From CAZABC01 sp964483405 (GTDB lineage: Bacteria > Chloroflexota > Limnocylindria > Limnocylindrales > CSP1-4): 64,000 nucleotides of DNA. The notes under the pieces were generated by a model. That model had not been told where the DNA came from, made no database searches, and was given only the letters and a program-made list of their open reading frames with translations. Of this stretch, positions 7,280 to 15,242 are shown one piece after another. The stretch lies in contig CAZABC010000004.1 in assembly GCA_964483405.1 (NCBI GenBank), positions 88,176 through 152,175 of the forward strand. The letters are read 5' to 3'. The translations under genes were made by a program, and so were the position numbers. Within the stretch, counting starts at the first letter, position 1. The number at the start of each line of letters is the position of its first letter.

Positions 7280-8401
7280 ATGACGGACCAGGACCCGGGC
7301 ACCGGGGGCGGGTCGCCCTTCGGCGGCCTCTCGATCGACTTCGGAGGTGACACCGCTGCCGCGGTGCCGTTCGCGGCGCCGGCGATCTCGTTCGACGGCG
7401 TACCGGCCCCGGCGACGGGCGGCCCGACGGTCGCCGCCGGCGACGAGGCCGGACGGCTCTGGAACGTCGTCATCGTCGGATCCGGGCCGGCCGGCCTGAC
7501 CGCCGCGATCTACGCGGCTCGGGCGAACCTCGAGCCGCTCGTCCTGGCGGGGACGACGCCGGGCGGCCAGCTGACGATCACGAGCGACGTCGAGAACTAT
7601 CCCGGATTCCCCGAGGGGATCCAGGGGCCCGACCTGATGGCCGCCATGCGCGTCCAGGCCGAGCGGTTCGGAGCCCGCCTCCTCGACGTCGACGTCGACC
7701 GGGTCGACCTCTCGGAGCGGCCGTTCCGGTTGTGGGCGCGCGGCGCCGAGTACCGGGCCCAGGCCGTCATCGTGGCGACCGGCGCGTCGGCGATGTGGCT
7801 CGGGCTCGAGTCGGAGGAGCGGCTCCGCGGACGCGGCGTGTCGGCCTGCGCGACGTGTGACGGGTTCTTCTTCCGCGACAAGGAGGTCGCCGTCGTCGGC
7901 GGCGGCGACAGCGCGCTCGAGGAGGCGACCTTCCTGACGAAGTTCGCGACGAAGGTGCACCTGCTCCATCGCCGCGACCAGCTCCGCGGCAGCAAGATCA
8001 TGCAGGCGCGCGCCTTCGAGCACCCCAAGATCGCCGTCCACCTGAGCACGACCGTCGAAGAGGTGCTCGGCGAGGACCACGTCAGGGCGCTCCGGCTGCG
8101 CGACACGGCGAGCGGCGCGACCAGCGAGCTCGCGGTCGACGGGCTCTTCATCGCCATCGGCCACAAGCCGAACACGGAGGCCTTCCGGGACTGGCTCGAG
8201 GTCGACGAGAAGGGCTACCTCGTCGTCCGCGACGAGACCCGGTCGGGGATCGAGGGCGTCTTCGTCGCCGGCGACGTCCACGACCACCGCTATCGCCAGG
8301 CGGTCACCGCGGCCGGCGACGGCTGCAAGGCCGCGATCGACGCCGAACGCTGGCTGGAGGCCGAGGGGATCGCCGAGGCGGCGACGACGACGGCCTGGTG
8401 A
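7280..8401 (+). CDS. trxB: Thioredoxin reductase (NAD(P)H-dependent flavoprotein)
   Basis: A 373-residue FAD protein that reduces thioredoxin. After a low-complexity Gly/Ala/Pro-rich N-terminal extension of about 55 residues come VVIVGSGPAGLTAAIYAARA (FAD dinucleotide loop), the redox pair CATC (C190, C193), VAVVGGGDSALEEA (NAD(P)H loop) and GVFVAGDVHD. The ATG at 7280 is preferred because GGTGATGAG lies directly upstream; an in-frame ATG at 7232 would add 16 residues. The extension is absent from most family members. The palindromic operator at 7201-7219 probably controls it. GTGA overlap couples it to the methyltransferase. Confidence 0.9.
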   Translation: MTDQDPGTGGGSPFGGLSIDFGGDTAAAVPFAAPAISFDGVPAPATGGPTVAAGDEAGRLWNVVIVGSGPAGLTAAIYAARANLEPLVLAGTTPGGQLTITSDVENYPGFPEGIQGPDLMAAMRVQAERFGARLLDVDVDRVDLSERPFRLWARGAEYRAQAVIVATGASAMWLGLESEERLRGRGVSACATCDGFFFRDKEVAVVGGGDSALEEATFLTKFATKVHLLHRRDQLRGSKIMQARAFEHPKIAVHLSTTVEEVLGEDHVRALRLRDTASGATSELAVDGLFIAIGHKPNTEAFRDWLEVDEKGYLVVRDETRSGIEGVFVAGDVHDHRYRQAVTAAGDGCKAAIDAERWLEAEGIAEAATTTAW

Positions 8402-9171
8402 GCGCCGCGCCGGGCGCCACGGCGAGGGGCGACGCGAGGGCGACGACCGCGTCGCTCGTCCGGGCCGCCCTCGACGACGCGTTCGCGGCCGCCGAGGCGC
8501 GCGGCGAGCCGGTCGCCGTGCTCGACGCCGGCTGTGGCCGCGTCTCGGCCCTCAAGCCGTACCGGCCGCGGATCGCGCGATTCGTCGGCGCGGACATCCA
8601 CGCCCCGGCCCCGGGGTCGCTGCCGCACCTCGACGAGTTCGCGGTCGTCGACCTGTGCGGCGGTCCGGGTGGCTTCGCGCCGGCGTCGTTCGACGTCATC
8701 CTCTCGAGCTTCACCGTCGAGCACTTCGCCGATCCGGCGCGGGCCTTCGTCAATCTTCGCGGCTGGCTGCGGCCGGGCGGCCGGCTCGTCGTCACGACGG
8801 TCAACCGGCGACACCCGTTCGTCGCCGCCTACCTCGCCCTGCCCGGCCCGCTCCGCGACCGGCTCCAGCCGCTCGTCAAGGCGACGGCCGCCGACGCCCA
8901 CCCGCTCATCGGCGCCTGCAACACGCCGGCGGCGATCTCGGCGGCGATGGCCGATGCGGGCTACGTCGACGTCACCATCCGGACGGTCGACCACCTCGCG
9001 ACCGCGTGGGGCCGGCGCGGGTGGACCCGGGCGCTCGGGCGGCTCGGCGACGCGCTCGCCGCCGGGCGGCCGTCGCGGCGGTCGACGATCGTCGCGGTCG
9101 CGGCGGCGCCGGTCGGGTCGGCGGCGCCTGGCGGGCCGGTCGGGTCGGCCGCGGCGGACCGGGGCGGCTGA
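8398..9171 (+). CDS. Class I SAM-dependent methyltransferase
   Basis: A 257-residue Rossmann-fold methyltransferase. Motif I is VAVLDAGCGRVSALKPY, the post-I acidic loop is VGADIHAP, and motif post-II is DVILSSFTVEHFADPARAFVNLRGWLRPGGRLVVT-like with the Pro-Gly-Gly turn. The middle resembles methyltransferases acting on lipids or glycosyl carriers, but the substrate is not evident. The GTG start overlaps the trxB stop (GTGA) and the ABC exporter follows after two bases, so the three genes form one operon. Confidence 0.8.
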   Translation: MSAAPGATARGDARATTASLVRAALDDAFAAAEARGEPVAVLDAGCGRVSALKPYRPRIARFVGADIHAPAPGSLPHLDEFAVVDLCGGPGGFAPASFDVILSSFTVEHFADPARAFVNLRGWLRPGGRLVVTTVNRRHPFVAAYLALPGPLRDRLQPLVKATAADAHPLIGACNTPAAISAAMADAGYVDVTIRTVDHLATAWGRRGWTRALGRLGDALAAGRPSRRSTIVAVAAAPVGSAAPGGPVGSAAADRGG

Positions 9172-9173
9172 GG

Positions 9174-11303
9174 GTGGGCTTCGGGCCGCGTGGCCGCGGC
9201 AGGGGTCCGTTCGACGGGCCGCCGGGGGACGTCCCGCCGATGCCGCCCGAGCGTCGCAAGGCGACCACCCGGCGGATCGTCGCGTTCTTCCGGCCGTACC
9301 GGGCCCAGGTGGCGATCGTCGTCATCGCCATCACGGCGACGAGCCTGCTCGGGCTGATCAACCCGCTCCTGCTCAAGCTCCTCATCGACGTCGCGATCCC
9401 GGCCCAGGACCTCGCCCTGCTGTCGTTATACGTCGCCCTGATGATCGTCATCCCGATCGTCAGCGGGTTCATCGGGGTCGGCCAGACGTACCTCTCGAAC
9501 ATCGTCGGCCAGAACGTCATGCAGGACCTCCGGAACGCCCTGTATGCGCACCTCCAGCGGATGCCGCTCCGGTTCTTCAGCGAGACGCGGACGGGCGAGA
9601 TCCAGAGCCGGCTGGCCAACGACGTCGGCGGGGTCCAGGCGGTGGTCACCGACACCGCGGCGTCGATCACGAGCAACCTCGCCGTCAGCATCAGCACCGC
9701 GATCGCGATGTTCCTGATCGACTGGCGGCTGACGCTCCTGTCGCTCGGCCTGACGCCATTCTTCCTGTACCTCACCTACCGCGTCGGCAAGGTCCGGCGC
9801 GAGGTCAGCGGCGAGACCCAGAGGTCGCTCGCCGAGCTGACGGCGGCCACCGAGGAGACGCTGTCGGTGTCGGGGATGCTCCTGACCAAGACGTTCGGCC
9901 AGCAGGCGGCCGCCTCGGCCCGGTTCCGGGCGCTCAACCGCGACCTCGCCGCGCTCCAGGTCCGCCAGGCGATGGTGGGCCGCTGGTTCTTCATGATCAT
10001 CGGGACGATCTTCAGCATCACCCCGGCGTTCGTCTACTGGCTGGCCGGCTGGCTGACGATCCAGGGCGACCCGACCGCCCCGACGATCGGCGACATCGTC
10101 GCCTTCACGACGCTCCAGAGCCGGCTCTTCTTCCCACTCGGCCAGCTCCTCAACGTCCAGGTCGAGATCCAGGGCGCGCTCGCGCTCTTCGACCGGATCT
10201 TCGAGTACCTCGACATGGACCCCGAGATCGTCGACGCGCCCGACGCGGTCGACCTCGACGCCGGGCCGGTCGCGGGCCGGGTCCGGCTCCGCCGGGTCTC
10301 GTTCGCCTACCCGGCCGGGCCGGTCCCCTCGAGCCGGGCCCTCTCGTTCGCGCGGACCGGCCACGAGCACCCCGCGACCGAGGACATCGCCGAGGTCGCC
10401 GAGGCCGGCGACGGGTCGACGGCCGGCCGGCTCGAGGAGGCGACCTGGGGCGACGACGAGGCAGCGCCCGCGGCCGCCGCCGAGGACGGGGTCGGCGCCG
10501 ACGGCGACGCGCCGGACGGGGAAGCGCGGGGGCTGCTGGCCCCCGAGCGGGTCGCCCGCGGGTTCGCCCTCGAGGAGGTCGACTTCGAGGCCGAGCCGGG
10601 CGAGCTCGTCGCGCTCGTCGGGCCGTCGGGCTCCGGCAAGACGACGACGACCTACCTCATCCCGAGGCTCTACGACGTCGACAGCGGCGCGGTCGAGATC
10701 GACGGACGCGACGTCCGGACCCTGACCCTCGCCAGCCTCGGCCGGACGATCGGCTTCGTCACCCAGGAGACGTACCTCTTCCACGCCTCGATCCGGGACA
10801 ACCTCCGCTACGCCCGACCCGAGGCGACGGAGGCCGAGCTCGAGGTCGCCACGACCGCGGCGGCGATCCACGAGCGGATCCTCGAGCTGCCGGCCGGCTA
10901 CGACACGGTCGTCGGCGAGCGCGGCTACAAGCTCTCGGGCGGCGAGAAGCAACGGATCGCGATCGCCCGGGTCCTCCTCAAGGACCCCCGGATCCTCATC
11001 CTCGACGAGGCGACCTCGGCCCTCGACACGGTGTCGGAGCGGCTGATCCAGGCCGCCCTCGAGCGGGTGATGGAGGGTCGGACGACGATCGCGATCGCCC
11101 ACCGGCTGTCGACGATCCTGCGAGCCGACCGGATCCTCGTCTACGCCCGCGGCCGGATCGTCGAGCGCGGGACCCACGCCGAGCTGCTGGCGCTCGACGG
11201 GCTCTACGCCCGCCTCTACCGGGAGCAGTTCCTGGCCCACCCGGACGGCCCGGCGCCCGACATCGACGATCCCGAGGAGGTCGCGCCCGCCGGGATTGCA
11301 TGA
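9174..11303 (+). CDS. ABC exporter, fused membrane and ATPase domains, with inserted linker
   Basis: A 709-residue half-transporter of the lipid/multidrug exporter type. Six transmembrane helices lie roughly in residues 35-330. The ATPase has an A-loop region VSFAYPAG (about 379), Walker A GPSGSGKTT (about 483), Q-loop FVTQETYLFH, signature LSGGEKQRIAIA, Walker B ILILDEATSALD and switch His in IAHRLST. Unusually, about 80 residues rich in Ala, Glu and Asp separate the A-loop strand from the strand preceding Walker A, a place where relatives have only a short turn. GTG at 9174 follows the methyltransferase stop by two bases. Confidence 0.9.
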   Translation: MGFGPRGRGRGPFDGPPGDVPPMPPERRKATTRRIVAFFRPYRAQVAIVVIAITATSLLGLINPLLLKLLIDVAIPAQDLALLSLYVALMIVIPIVSGFIGVGQTYLSNIVGQNVMQDLRNALYAHLQRMPLRFFSETRTGEIQSRLANDVGGVQAVVTDTAASITSNLAVSISTAIAMFLIDWRLTLLSLGLTPFFLYLTYRVGKVRREVSGETQRSLAELTAATEETLSVSGMLLTKTFGQQAAASARFRALNRDLAALQVRQAMVGRWFFMIIGTIFSITPAFVYWLAGWLTIQGDPTAPTIGDIVAFTTLQSRLFFPLGQLLNVQVEIQGALALFDRIFEYLDMDPEIVDAPDAVDLDAGPVAGRVRLRRVSFAYPAGPVPSSRALSFARTGHEHPATEDIAEVAEAGDGSTAGRLEEATWGDDEAAPAAAAEDGVGADGDAPDGEARGLLAPERVARGFALEEVDFEAEPGELVALVGPSGSGKTTTTYLIPRLYDVDSGAVEIDGRDVRTLTLASLGRTIGFVTQETYLFHASIRDNLRYARPEATEAELEVATTAAAIHERILELPAGYDTVVGERGYKLSGGEKQRIAIARVLLKDPRILILDEATSALDTVSERLIQAALERVMEGRTTIAIAHRLSTILRADRILVYARGRIVERGTHAELLALDGLYARLYREQFLAHPDGPAPDIDDPEEVAPAGIA

Positions 11304-11330
11304 CTATCCATGTTCGGTGTATAGTCATGC
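11296..11330 (+). promoter_or_regulatory. arg operon promoter with ArgR-like inverted repeat
   Basis: TTGCAT (11296-11301) and TATAGT (11320-11325) form a -35/-10 pair with 18 bp spacing. Overlapping it is a perfect 10-bp inverted repeat, GCATGACTAT (11298-11307) and ATAGTCATGC (11321-11330), around 13 bases. Because argR is in the operon, this is the natural ArgR operator. The assignment is inference, since the site resembles but does not match a canonical ARG box. Confidence 0.6.
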
Positions 11331-11334
11331 GGTC

Positions 11335-11406
11335 GTGACGGCGGTCCACCTCGTCCTCGCAGCCAACGCCCGGCGGCCCCCCGCGAGGGGCCGAGTGCGC
11401 CCGTGA
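11335..11406 (+). CDS. Putative arginine-rich leader peptide of the arg operon
   Basis: A 23-codon ORF starting at GTG, nine bases after the TATAGT box, so probably translated from a leaderless mRNA. Five of its last eleven residues are Arg (ending ARRPPARGRVRP), using CGG, CGG, AGG, CGA and CGC. Its TGA overlaps the argC GTG as GTGA. A hairpin (11374-11393) covers several of the Arg codons. The arrangement fits ribosome-mediated sensing of charged tRNA-Arg, or simply a loading ORF. No homologue is known to me. Confidence 0.5.
   Translation: MTAVHLVLAANARRPPARGRVRP
11374..11393 (+). promoter_or_regulatory. Hairpin inside the arg leader ORF
   Basis: CGGCCCC (11374-11380) pairs with GGGGCCG (11387-11393) around CCGCGA. 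It ends ten bases before the argC start and lies over the Arg codons of the leader ORF, so ribosome position would decide whether it forms. Confidence 0.5.
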
Positions 11407-12521
11407 GCGCGGGCCGGTCGTCGAGCGAGGGGATCGAGGCGGATCGCCGGCAGGACCCGGTCCCGGTCGCGATCGTCGGGGCGACCGGGTACGTCGGAGC
11501 CGAGCTCATCCGGCTCCTCGCCCGCCACCCGGGCGTCCGCATCGTCGGCCTCGTCGCCCGGGGCCGCGACGACGAGCCGATCGAGCGGACCCACGCCCAT
11601 CTCGCGTCGACCGGGCTGATCGTCGCGGCCGAGGTCCCCGCCGAGGCGCGGGTCGTCTTCTTCGCCCTCCCGCACGGTGCCGCGGCGGCGGCGGCCGGCG
11701 ACCTCGTCGATCGCGGCGTCGGCATCGTCGACCTGGGACCGGACTTCCGCCTCCGCGACCCGGCCGACTACCGGCGCTGGTACGCCATCGATCACCCGCG
11801 GCCCGACCTCCTCGCCGGGGCCGTCTACGGTCTGCCCGAGCTCCACCGCGCCGAGCTGGCCGCCCTCGGCGGCGCGCTCGCCGATGGCCGGCCGGCGATC
11901 GTCGGGTCGCCGGGCTGCTACCCGACGGCGACGCTCATCGCGCTCGCCCCACTCGCGCGGGCCGGGCTCATCGGCGACCTCGTCGTCGACGCCAAGAGCG
12001 GTGTGTCGGGAGCCGGCCGCGAGCCACGGCCCGAGCTCCACTACGGCGAGGTGAACGAGAGCGTCCGGGCCTACGGGGTCGGCGGCCACCGCCACGTCGC
12101 CGAGATCGAGCAGGAGCTCGCCCGGCTGGCGGCTCCGGCGGGTCAGCCGGTGCCGGCCGGGGTCCGCGGCGTCGACTTCCTGCCGCATCTCGTGCCGATG
12201 ACCCGCGGCATCCTGGCCGCCTGCCACGTCCGCCCGACCCGTCAGGTCAGCCAGGCCGAGCTCGACGACCTGTATGCGACCGCCTACGCCGGCGAGCCGT
12301 TCGTCGACGTCGTCGCCGAGGCGCCGGCGACGAAGCAGACGCTCGGCAGCAACCAGGTCCGGGTCTTCATCCGGGCCGACGAGCGGACCGGGCGGCTGCT
12401 CGCCATCGGCGTCGAGGACAACCTCGTCAAGGGCGCCGCCGGCCAGGCGATCCAGGCCTTCAACGTCGTCATGGGGCTGCCCGAGCCGACCGGCCTGGAG
12501 CAGCTCCCGCTGGCGCCCTGA
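11403..12521 (+). CDS. argC: N-acetyl-gamma-glutamyl-phosphate reductase
   Basis: A 372-residue ArgC that reduces N-acetylglutamyl phosphate with NADPH to the semialdehyde, third step of arginine synthesis. It shows the NADP-binding VAIVGATGYVGAELIRLL, the active-site SPGCYPTATLIAL (C172), DAKSGVSGAG, and the late HLVPMTRGIL block. The GTG at 11403 overlaps the TGA of the leader ORF. A 46-base gap holding another mini-ORF separates it from argB. Length is normal apart from about 20 extra N-terminal residues. Confidence 0.95.
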   Translation: MSAGRSSSEGIEADRRQDPVPVAIVGATGYVGAELIRLLARHPGVRIVGLVARGRDDEPIERTHAHLASTGLIVAAEVPAEARVVFFALPHGAAAAAAGDLVDRGVGIVDLGPDFRLRDPADYRRWYAIDHPRPDLLAGAVYGLPELHRAELAALGGALADGRPAIVGSPGCYPTATLIALAPLARAGLIGDLVVDAKSGVSGAGREPRPELHYGEVNESVRAYGVGGHRHVAEIEQELARLAAPAGQPVPAGVRGVDFLPHLVPMTRGILAACHVRPTRQVSQAELDDLYATAYAGEPFVDVVAEAPATKQTLGSNQVRVFIRADERTGRLLAIGVEDNLVKGAAGQAIQAFNVVMGLPEPTGLEQLPLAP

Positions 12522-12532
12522 GGGCCGCGCCG

Positions 12533-12571
12533 ATGACCGCTTCTACCGCGACAGGCCGGGCTCGGCCGTGA
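12533..12571 (+). CDS. Possible 12-codon mini-ORF coupling argC to argB
   Basis: ATG at 12533 opens MTASTATGRARP, whose TGA overlaps the argB GTG as GTGA. It fills the only sizeable gap in the arg operon and may deliver ribosomes to a start that lacks a Shine-Dalgarno sequence. It may equally be chance, because every GTGA creates a stop in this frame. Confidence 0.25.
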   Translation: MTASTATGRARP

Positions 12572-13368
12572 GCGGGATCGTCGTCGTCAAGCTCGGTGGG
12601 ACCACCCTCGCCGAGCAGCAGCAGGTCCTCGCCGAGGTCGCCGCGGTCGCCCGGCGGCGCCCCATCGTCGTCGTCCACGGCGGCGGGAAGCGGATGACCG
12701 AGTGGCTCGAGCGTCTCGGCGTCGAGACCCGCTTCGAGGACGGGCTCCGGGTCACCGACGGCCGGGCGATCGAGGTCGCGGCCGCGGTCCTGCGCGGCGT
12801 CGTCAACAGTGAGCTCGTCGCGGCGCTGCGCGACCTCGGTGCGGACGCCGTCGGCCTGTCGGGCGTCGATGGCGGGCTCTTCATCGCCGAGCGGGTCGCG
12901 GGCATGGGGCTCGTCGCCCATGTCACGGGGCTCCGACGCGACCTGATCGACGGCCTCCTCGTCGCCGGCCAGGTGCCGGTCGTCGCGCCGCTCGCCCGCG
13001 ACGAGCACGGGATCGTCTGCAACGTCAACGCCGACGACGCGGCGGCCGGGCTCGCGGCCGGGCTCGGGGCGCGCCAGCTCATCCTGCTGACCGACGTCGA
13101 CGGCGTCCACGACGCGAGCGGCGCCCGGCTCGACACGCTCACGGCCGCCGAGGTCGAGGCGGGGATCGCCGACGGGACGATCGCCGGCGGCATGGTCCCC
13201 AAGGTCCGCGCCGCGCTGTCGGCGCTCGCCTGGGAGCGGAGCGAGGCCGTCATCGCCGACGGCGGCGCGCCGGATGCGCTCGCCCGGGCACTCGACGATC
13301 CCGGGTTCGGGACGCGGATCCGGGTCGGCGGCGATCCGGCGACGGGTGTCGCGGGCAGGCCCGCATGA
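12568..13368 (+). CDS. argB: Acetylglutamate kinase
   Basis: A 266-residue amino-acid kinase that phosphorylates N-acetylglutamate, the controlled second step of arginine synthesis. It begins IVVVKLGGTTL (phosphate-binding Lys and GG), then PIVVVHGGGKRMTEWLE, VGLSGVDGG, CNVNADDAAAGLAAGLGA and LLTDVDGVHD. It lacks the long N-terminal helix typical of arginine-inhibited hexameric ArgB, so feedback control by arginine is less certain. The stop overlaps argR (ATGA). Confidence 0.94.
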   Translation: MSGIVVVKLGGTTLAEQQQVLAEVAAVARRRPIVVVHGGGKRMTEWLERLGVETRFEDGLRVTDGRAIEVAAAVLRGVVNSELVAALRDLGADAVGLSGVDGGLFIAERVAGMGLVAHVTGLRRDLIDGLLVAGQVPVVAPLARDEHGIVCNVNADDAAAGLAAGLGARQLILLTDVDGVHDASGARLDTLTAAEVEAGIADGTIAGGMVPKVRAALSALAWERSEAVIADGGAPDALARALDDPGFGTRIRVGGDPATGVAGRPA

Positions 13369-13895
13369 CGGCCGCCGAGCGCCTCGCCCGGCAACGGGCC
13401 ATCCGCGAGCTCATCGCGCGGAGACCGATCGGGAGCCAGGCCGAGCTCGTCGCCGCGCTCGCCGAGCGTGGCTTCCGGGCCACCCAGGCGACCGTCTCGC
13501 GTGACGTCGCCGAGCTCGGGCTGGCCAAGGTGAGCCGGAGCGACGGCCACGTCTACGTCGCGCCCGAGGACCTCGCCCCGAGCGCCGGTCGCGCGGCCGG
13601 CGCGACCGGCGACGACCGGCTCCGGCGGATCCTGGCCGACGTCCCGGTCGGCGTCGCCCGGAGCGGGCTCATCCTCGTCCTCGTCGGCACGCCCGGGACG
13701 GCGAGCGTCGTCGCCCAGGCGATCGACGAATCGTCGCTCGCCGAGCAGGTCGGCACGGTCGCCGGCGACAACACGCTCCTCGTCCTCTTCGCCGACGAGC
13801 CGGCGCTCGAGCGCTGGCTCGAGCGGGTCGAGGCGCTTCGATCCCCGGCGGCCGCCATCGCGGGCGCCCGCACCACGGAGGCACCCGGGCCATGA
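13365..13895 (+). CDS. argR: Arginine repressor
   Basis: A 176-residue ArgR. The N-terminal winged helix contains RQRAIRELIARRPIGSQAEL and FRATQATVSRDVAELGLAKV, the classic ArgR recognition segment. The C-terminal hexamerization and arginine-binding half has VGTPGTASVVAQAIDES and VGTVAGDNTLLVLF. Four-base overlaps with argB and argG place it in the operon it presumably represses through the inverted repeat at 11298-11330. Confidence 0.95.
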   Translation: MTAAERLARQRAIRELIARRPIGSQAELVAALAERGFRATQATVSRDVAELGLAKVSRSDGHVYVAPEDLAPSAGRAAGATGDDRLRRILADVPVGVARSGLILVLVGTPGTASVVAQAIDESSLAEQVGTVAGDNTLLVLFADEPALERWLERVEALRSPAAAIAGARTTEAPGP

Positions 13896-15178
13896 AGAAG
13901 GTCGTCCTCGCGTACTCGGGCGGGCTCGACACGTCCGTCGCCGTCGCCTGGCTGCGCGAGCAGCACGGCGCCGAGGTCGTCACCCTCACCGTCGACGTCG
14001 GGGGCGGCTCGATCCGCGAAGGCGTCGAGCGCCGGGCCATGTCGGCCGGCGCCTCGCGAGCGTACGTCGTCGACGCCCGCGAGCGGTTCGTCACGGACTT
14101 CGTCTGGCCGAGCCTCCAGGGCGGCACGCTCTACCAGGGCGTCTACCCGCTCGCCACCGCGCTGGCCCGGCCGCTCATCGCCCAGCTCCTCGTCGAGGTC
14201 GCCCAGCGCGAGGGCGCCGACGCCGTCGCCCACGGCTGCACCGGCAAGGGCAACGACCAGGTCCGCTTCGACGTCGCCGTCCACGCCCTCGATCCGGGGC
14301 TGGCGGTCGTCGCCCCGATGCGGGTCGGGATGGGCCTCACTCGCGACCAGTCGATCGACTACGCCGCGGCGCGCGGCATCGAGATCCCGATCACCAAGGC
14401 CTCGCCGTACTCGATCGACGTCAACCTCTGGGGTCGCTCGTGCGAGACCGGGATCCTCGAGGACCCCTGGGCCGCACCGCCGGCCGACGCGTTCGCCTGG
14501 ACCGTCGCCCCCGGCGACGCGCCGGATCCGGTCGACATCGTCGTCGCCTTCGAGGGCGGGGTCCCGGTCGCGCTCGACGGCGAGCGGCTCGACCCCGTCG
14601 CGCTCGTCGACCGCCTCAACGCCCTCGGTGGCGCGCACGGCGTCGGCCGGATCGACCACGTCGAGGATCGCCTCGTCGGGATCAAGAGCCGCGAGATCTA
14701 CGAGGCCCCCGCGGCGGCGACCCTGCACGCCGCCCACCGGGCGCTCGAGGGGCTGACGCTGAGCAAGGACACCCTCCGCTTCGACCGGCTCGTTGCGGAC
14801 GAGCTGGCTCGCCTGACCTACGACGGGCTGTGGTTCAGCGCCCTCCATCGCGACCTGCGCGGCTACGTCGTCTCGTCGCAGCGGGTCGTGTCGGGCGAGG
14901 TCCGGGTCCGGCTCGACCACGGCTCGGCGGTCGTGACCGGGCGACGCTCGCCGCTCTCGCTCTACGACAAGGATCTCGCAACGTACGACGAGGGCGACGC
15001 CTTCGACCACGCGAGCGCGGTCGGGTTCATCGAGATCTTCGGCCTGCCGCTCCGCGTCGAGGCGGCCCGCCATGGGGCGGTCGGCCGGCACCACGGTGCG
15101 GCGTGGGCCTGGACCGATCCGCTGCTCGAGCGGCTGCCGGTGTCGGTCGCCGGCGGCGAGGGCGTCATCGCGGACTGA
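13892..15178 (+). CDS. argG: Argininosuccinate synthase
   Basis: A 428-residue ATP-dependent enzyme joining citrulline and aspartate. It starts KKVVLAYSGGLDTSVAVAWL, the PP-loop, and carries AHGCTGKGNDQVRFD and KASPYSIDVNLWGRSCE for citrulline and aspartate binding. About 25 residues longer than many bacterial ArgG. The ATG overlaps the argR stop. argJ, argD and argF are not in this window, and argH is 2.6 kb away on the other strand. Confidence 0.95.
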   Translation: MKKVVLAYSGGLDTSVAVAWLREQHGAEVVTLTVDVGGGSIREGVERRAMSAGASRAYVVDARERFVTDFVWPSLQGGTLYQGVYPLATALARPLIAQLLVEVAQREGADAVAHGCTGKGNDQVRFDVAVHALDPGLAVVAPMRVGMGLTRDQSIDYAAARGIEIPITKASPYSIDVNLWGRSCETGILEDPWAAPPADAFAWTVAPGDAPDPVDIVVAFEGGVPVALDGERLDPVALVDRLNALGGAHGVGRIDHVEDRLVGIKSREIYEAPAAATLHAAHRALEGLTLSKDTLRFDRLVADELARLTYDGLWFSALHRDLRGYVVSSQRVVSGEVRVRLDHGSAVVTGRRSPLSLYDKDLATYDEGDAFDHASAVGFIEIFGLPLRVEAARHGAVGRHHGAAWAWTDPLLERLPVSVAGGEGVIAD

Positions 15179-15181
15179 GGC

Positions 15182-15204
15182 CCGGCGGGTCTGCTCGCCG
15201 CCGG
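15182..15204 (+). terminator. Hairpin after the arg operon
   Basis: CCGGCGG (15182-15188) pairs with CCGCCGG (15198-15204) around a nine-base loop, three bases after the argG stop. There is no T tract, as is usual in this window. Confidence 0.45.
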
Positions 15205-15227
15205 CCCGGGCGAGCGTCGGGCCCGGC

Positions 15228-15233
15228 TACCAT
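15228..15233 (+). promoter_or_regulatory. -10 element of the GAF histidine kinase gene
   Basis: TACCAT lies nine bases before the ATG at 15243, giving a leaderless or nearly leaderless mRNA. Confidence 0.45.
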
Positions 15234-15242
15234 CGTCCGACC

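Noticed and set aside
9426..11240. Long open frame (over 600 codons) antisense to the ABC exporter
   Set aside because: Its translation is Glu/Asp/Arg/Val-rich with no domain, typical of the complement of a high-GC gene; the plus strand has all ABC motifs.
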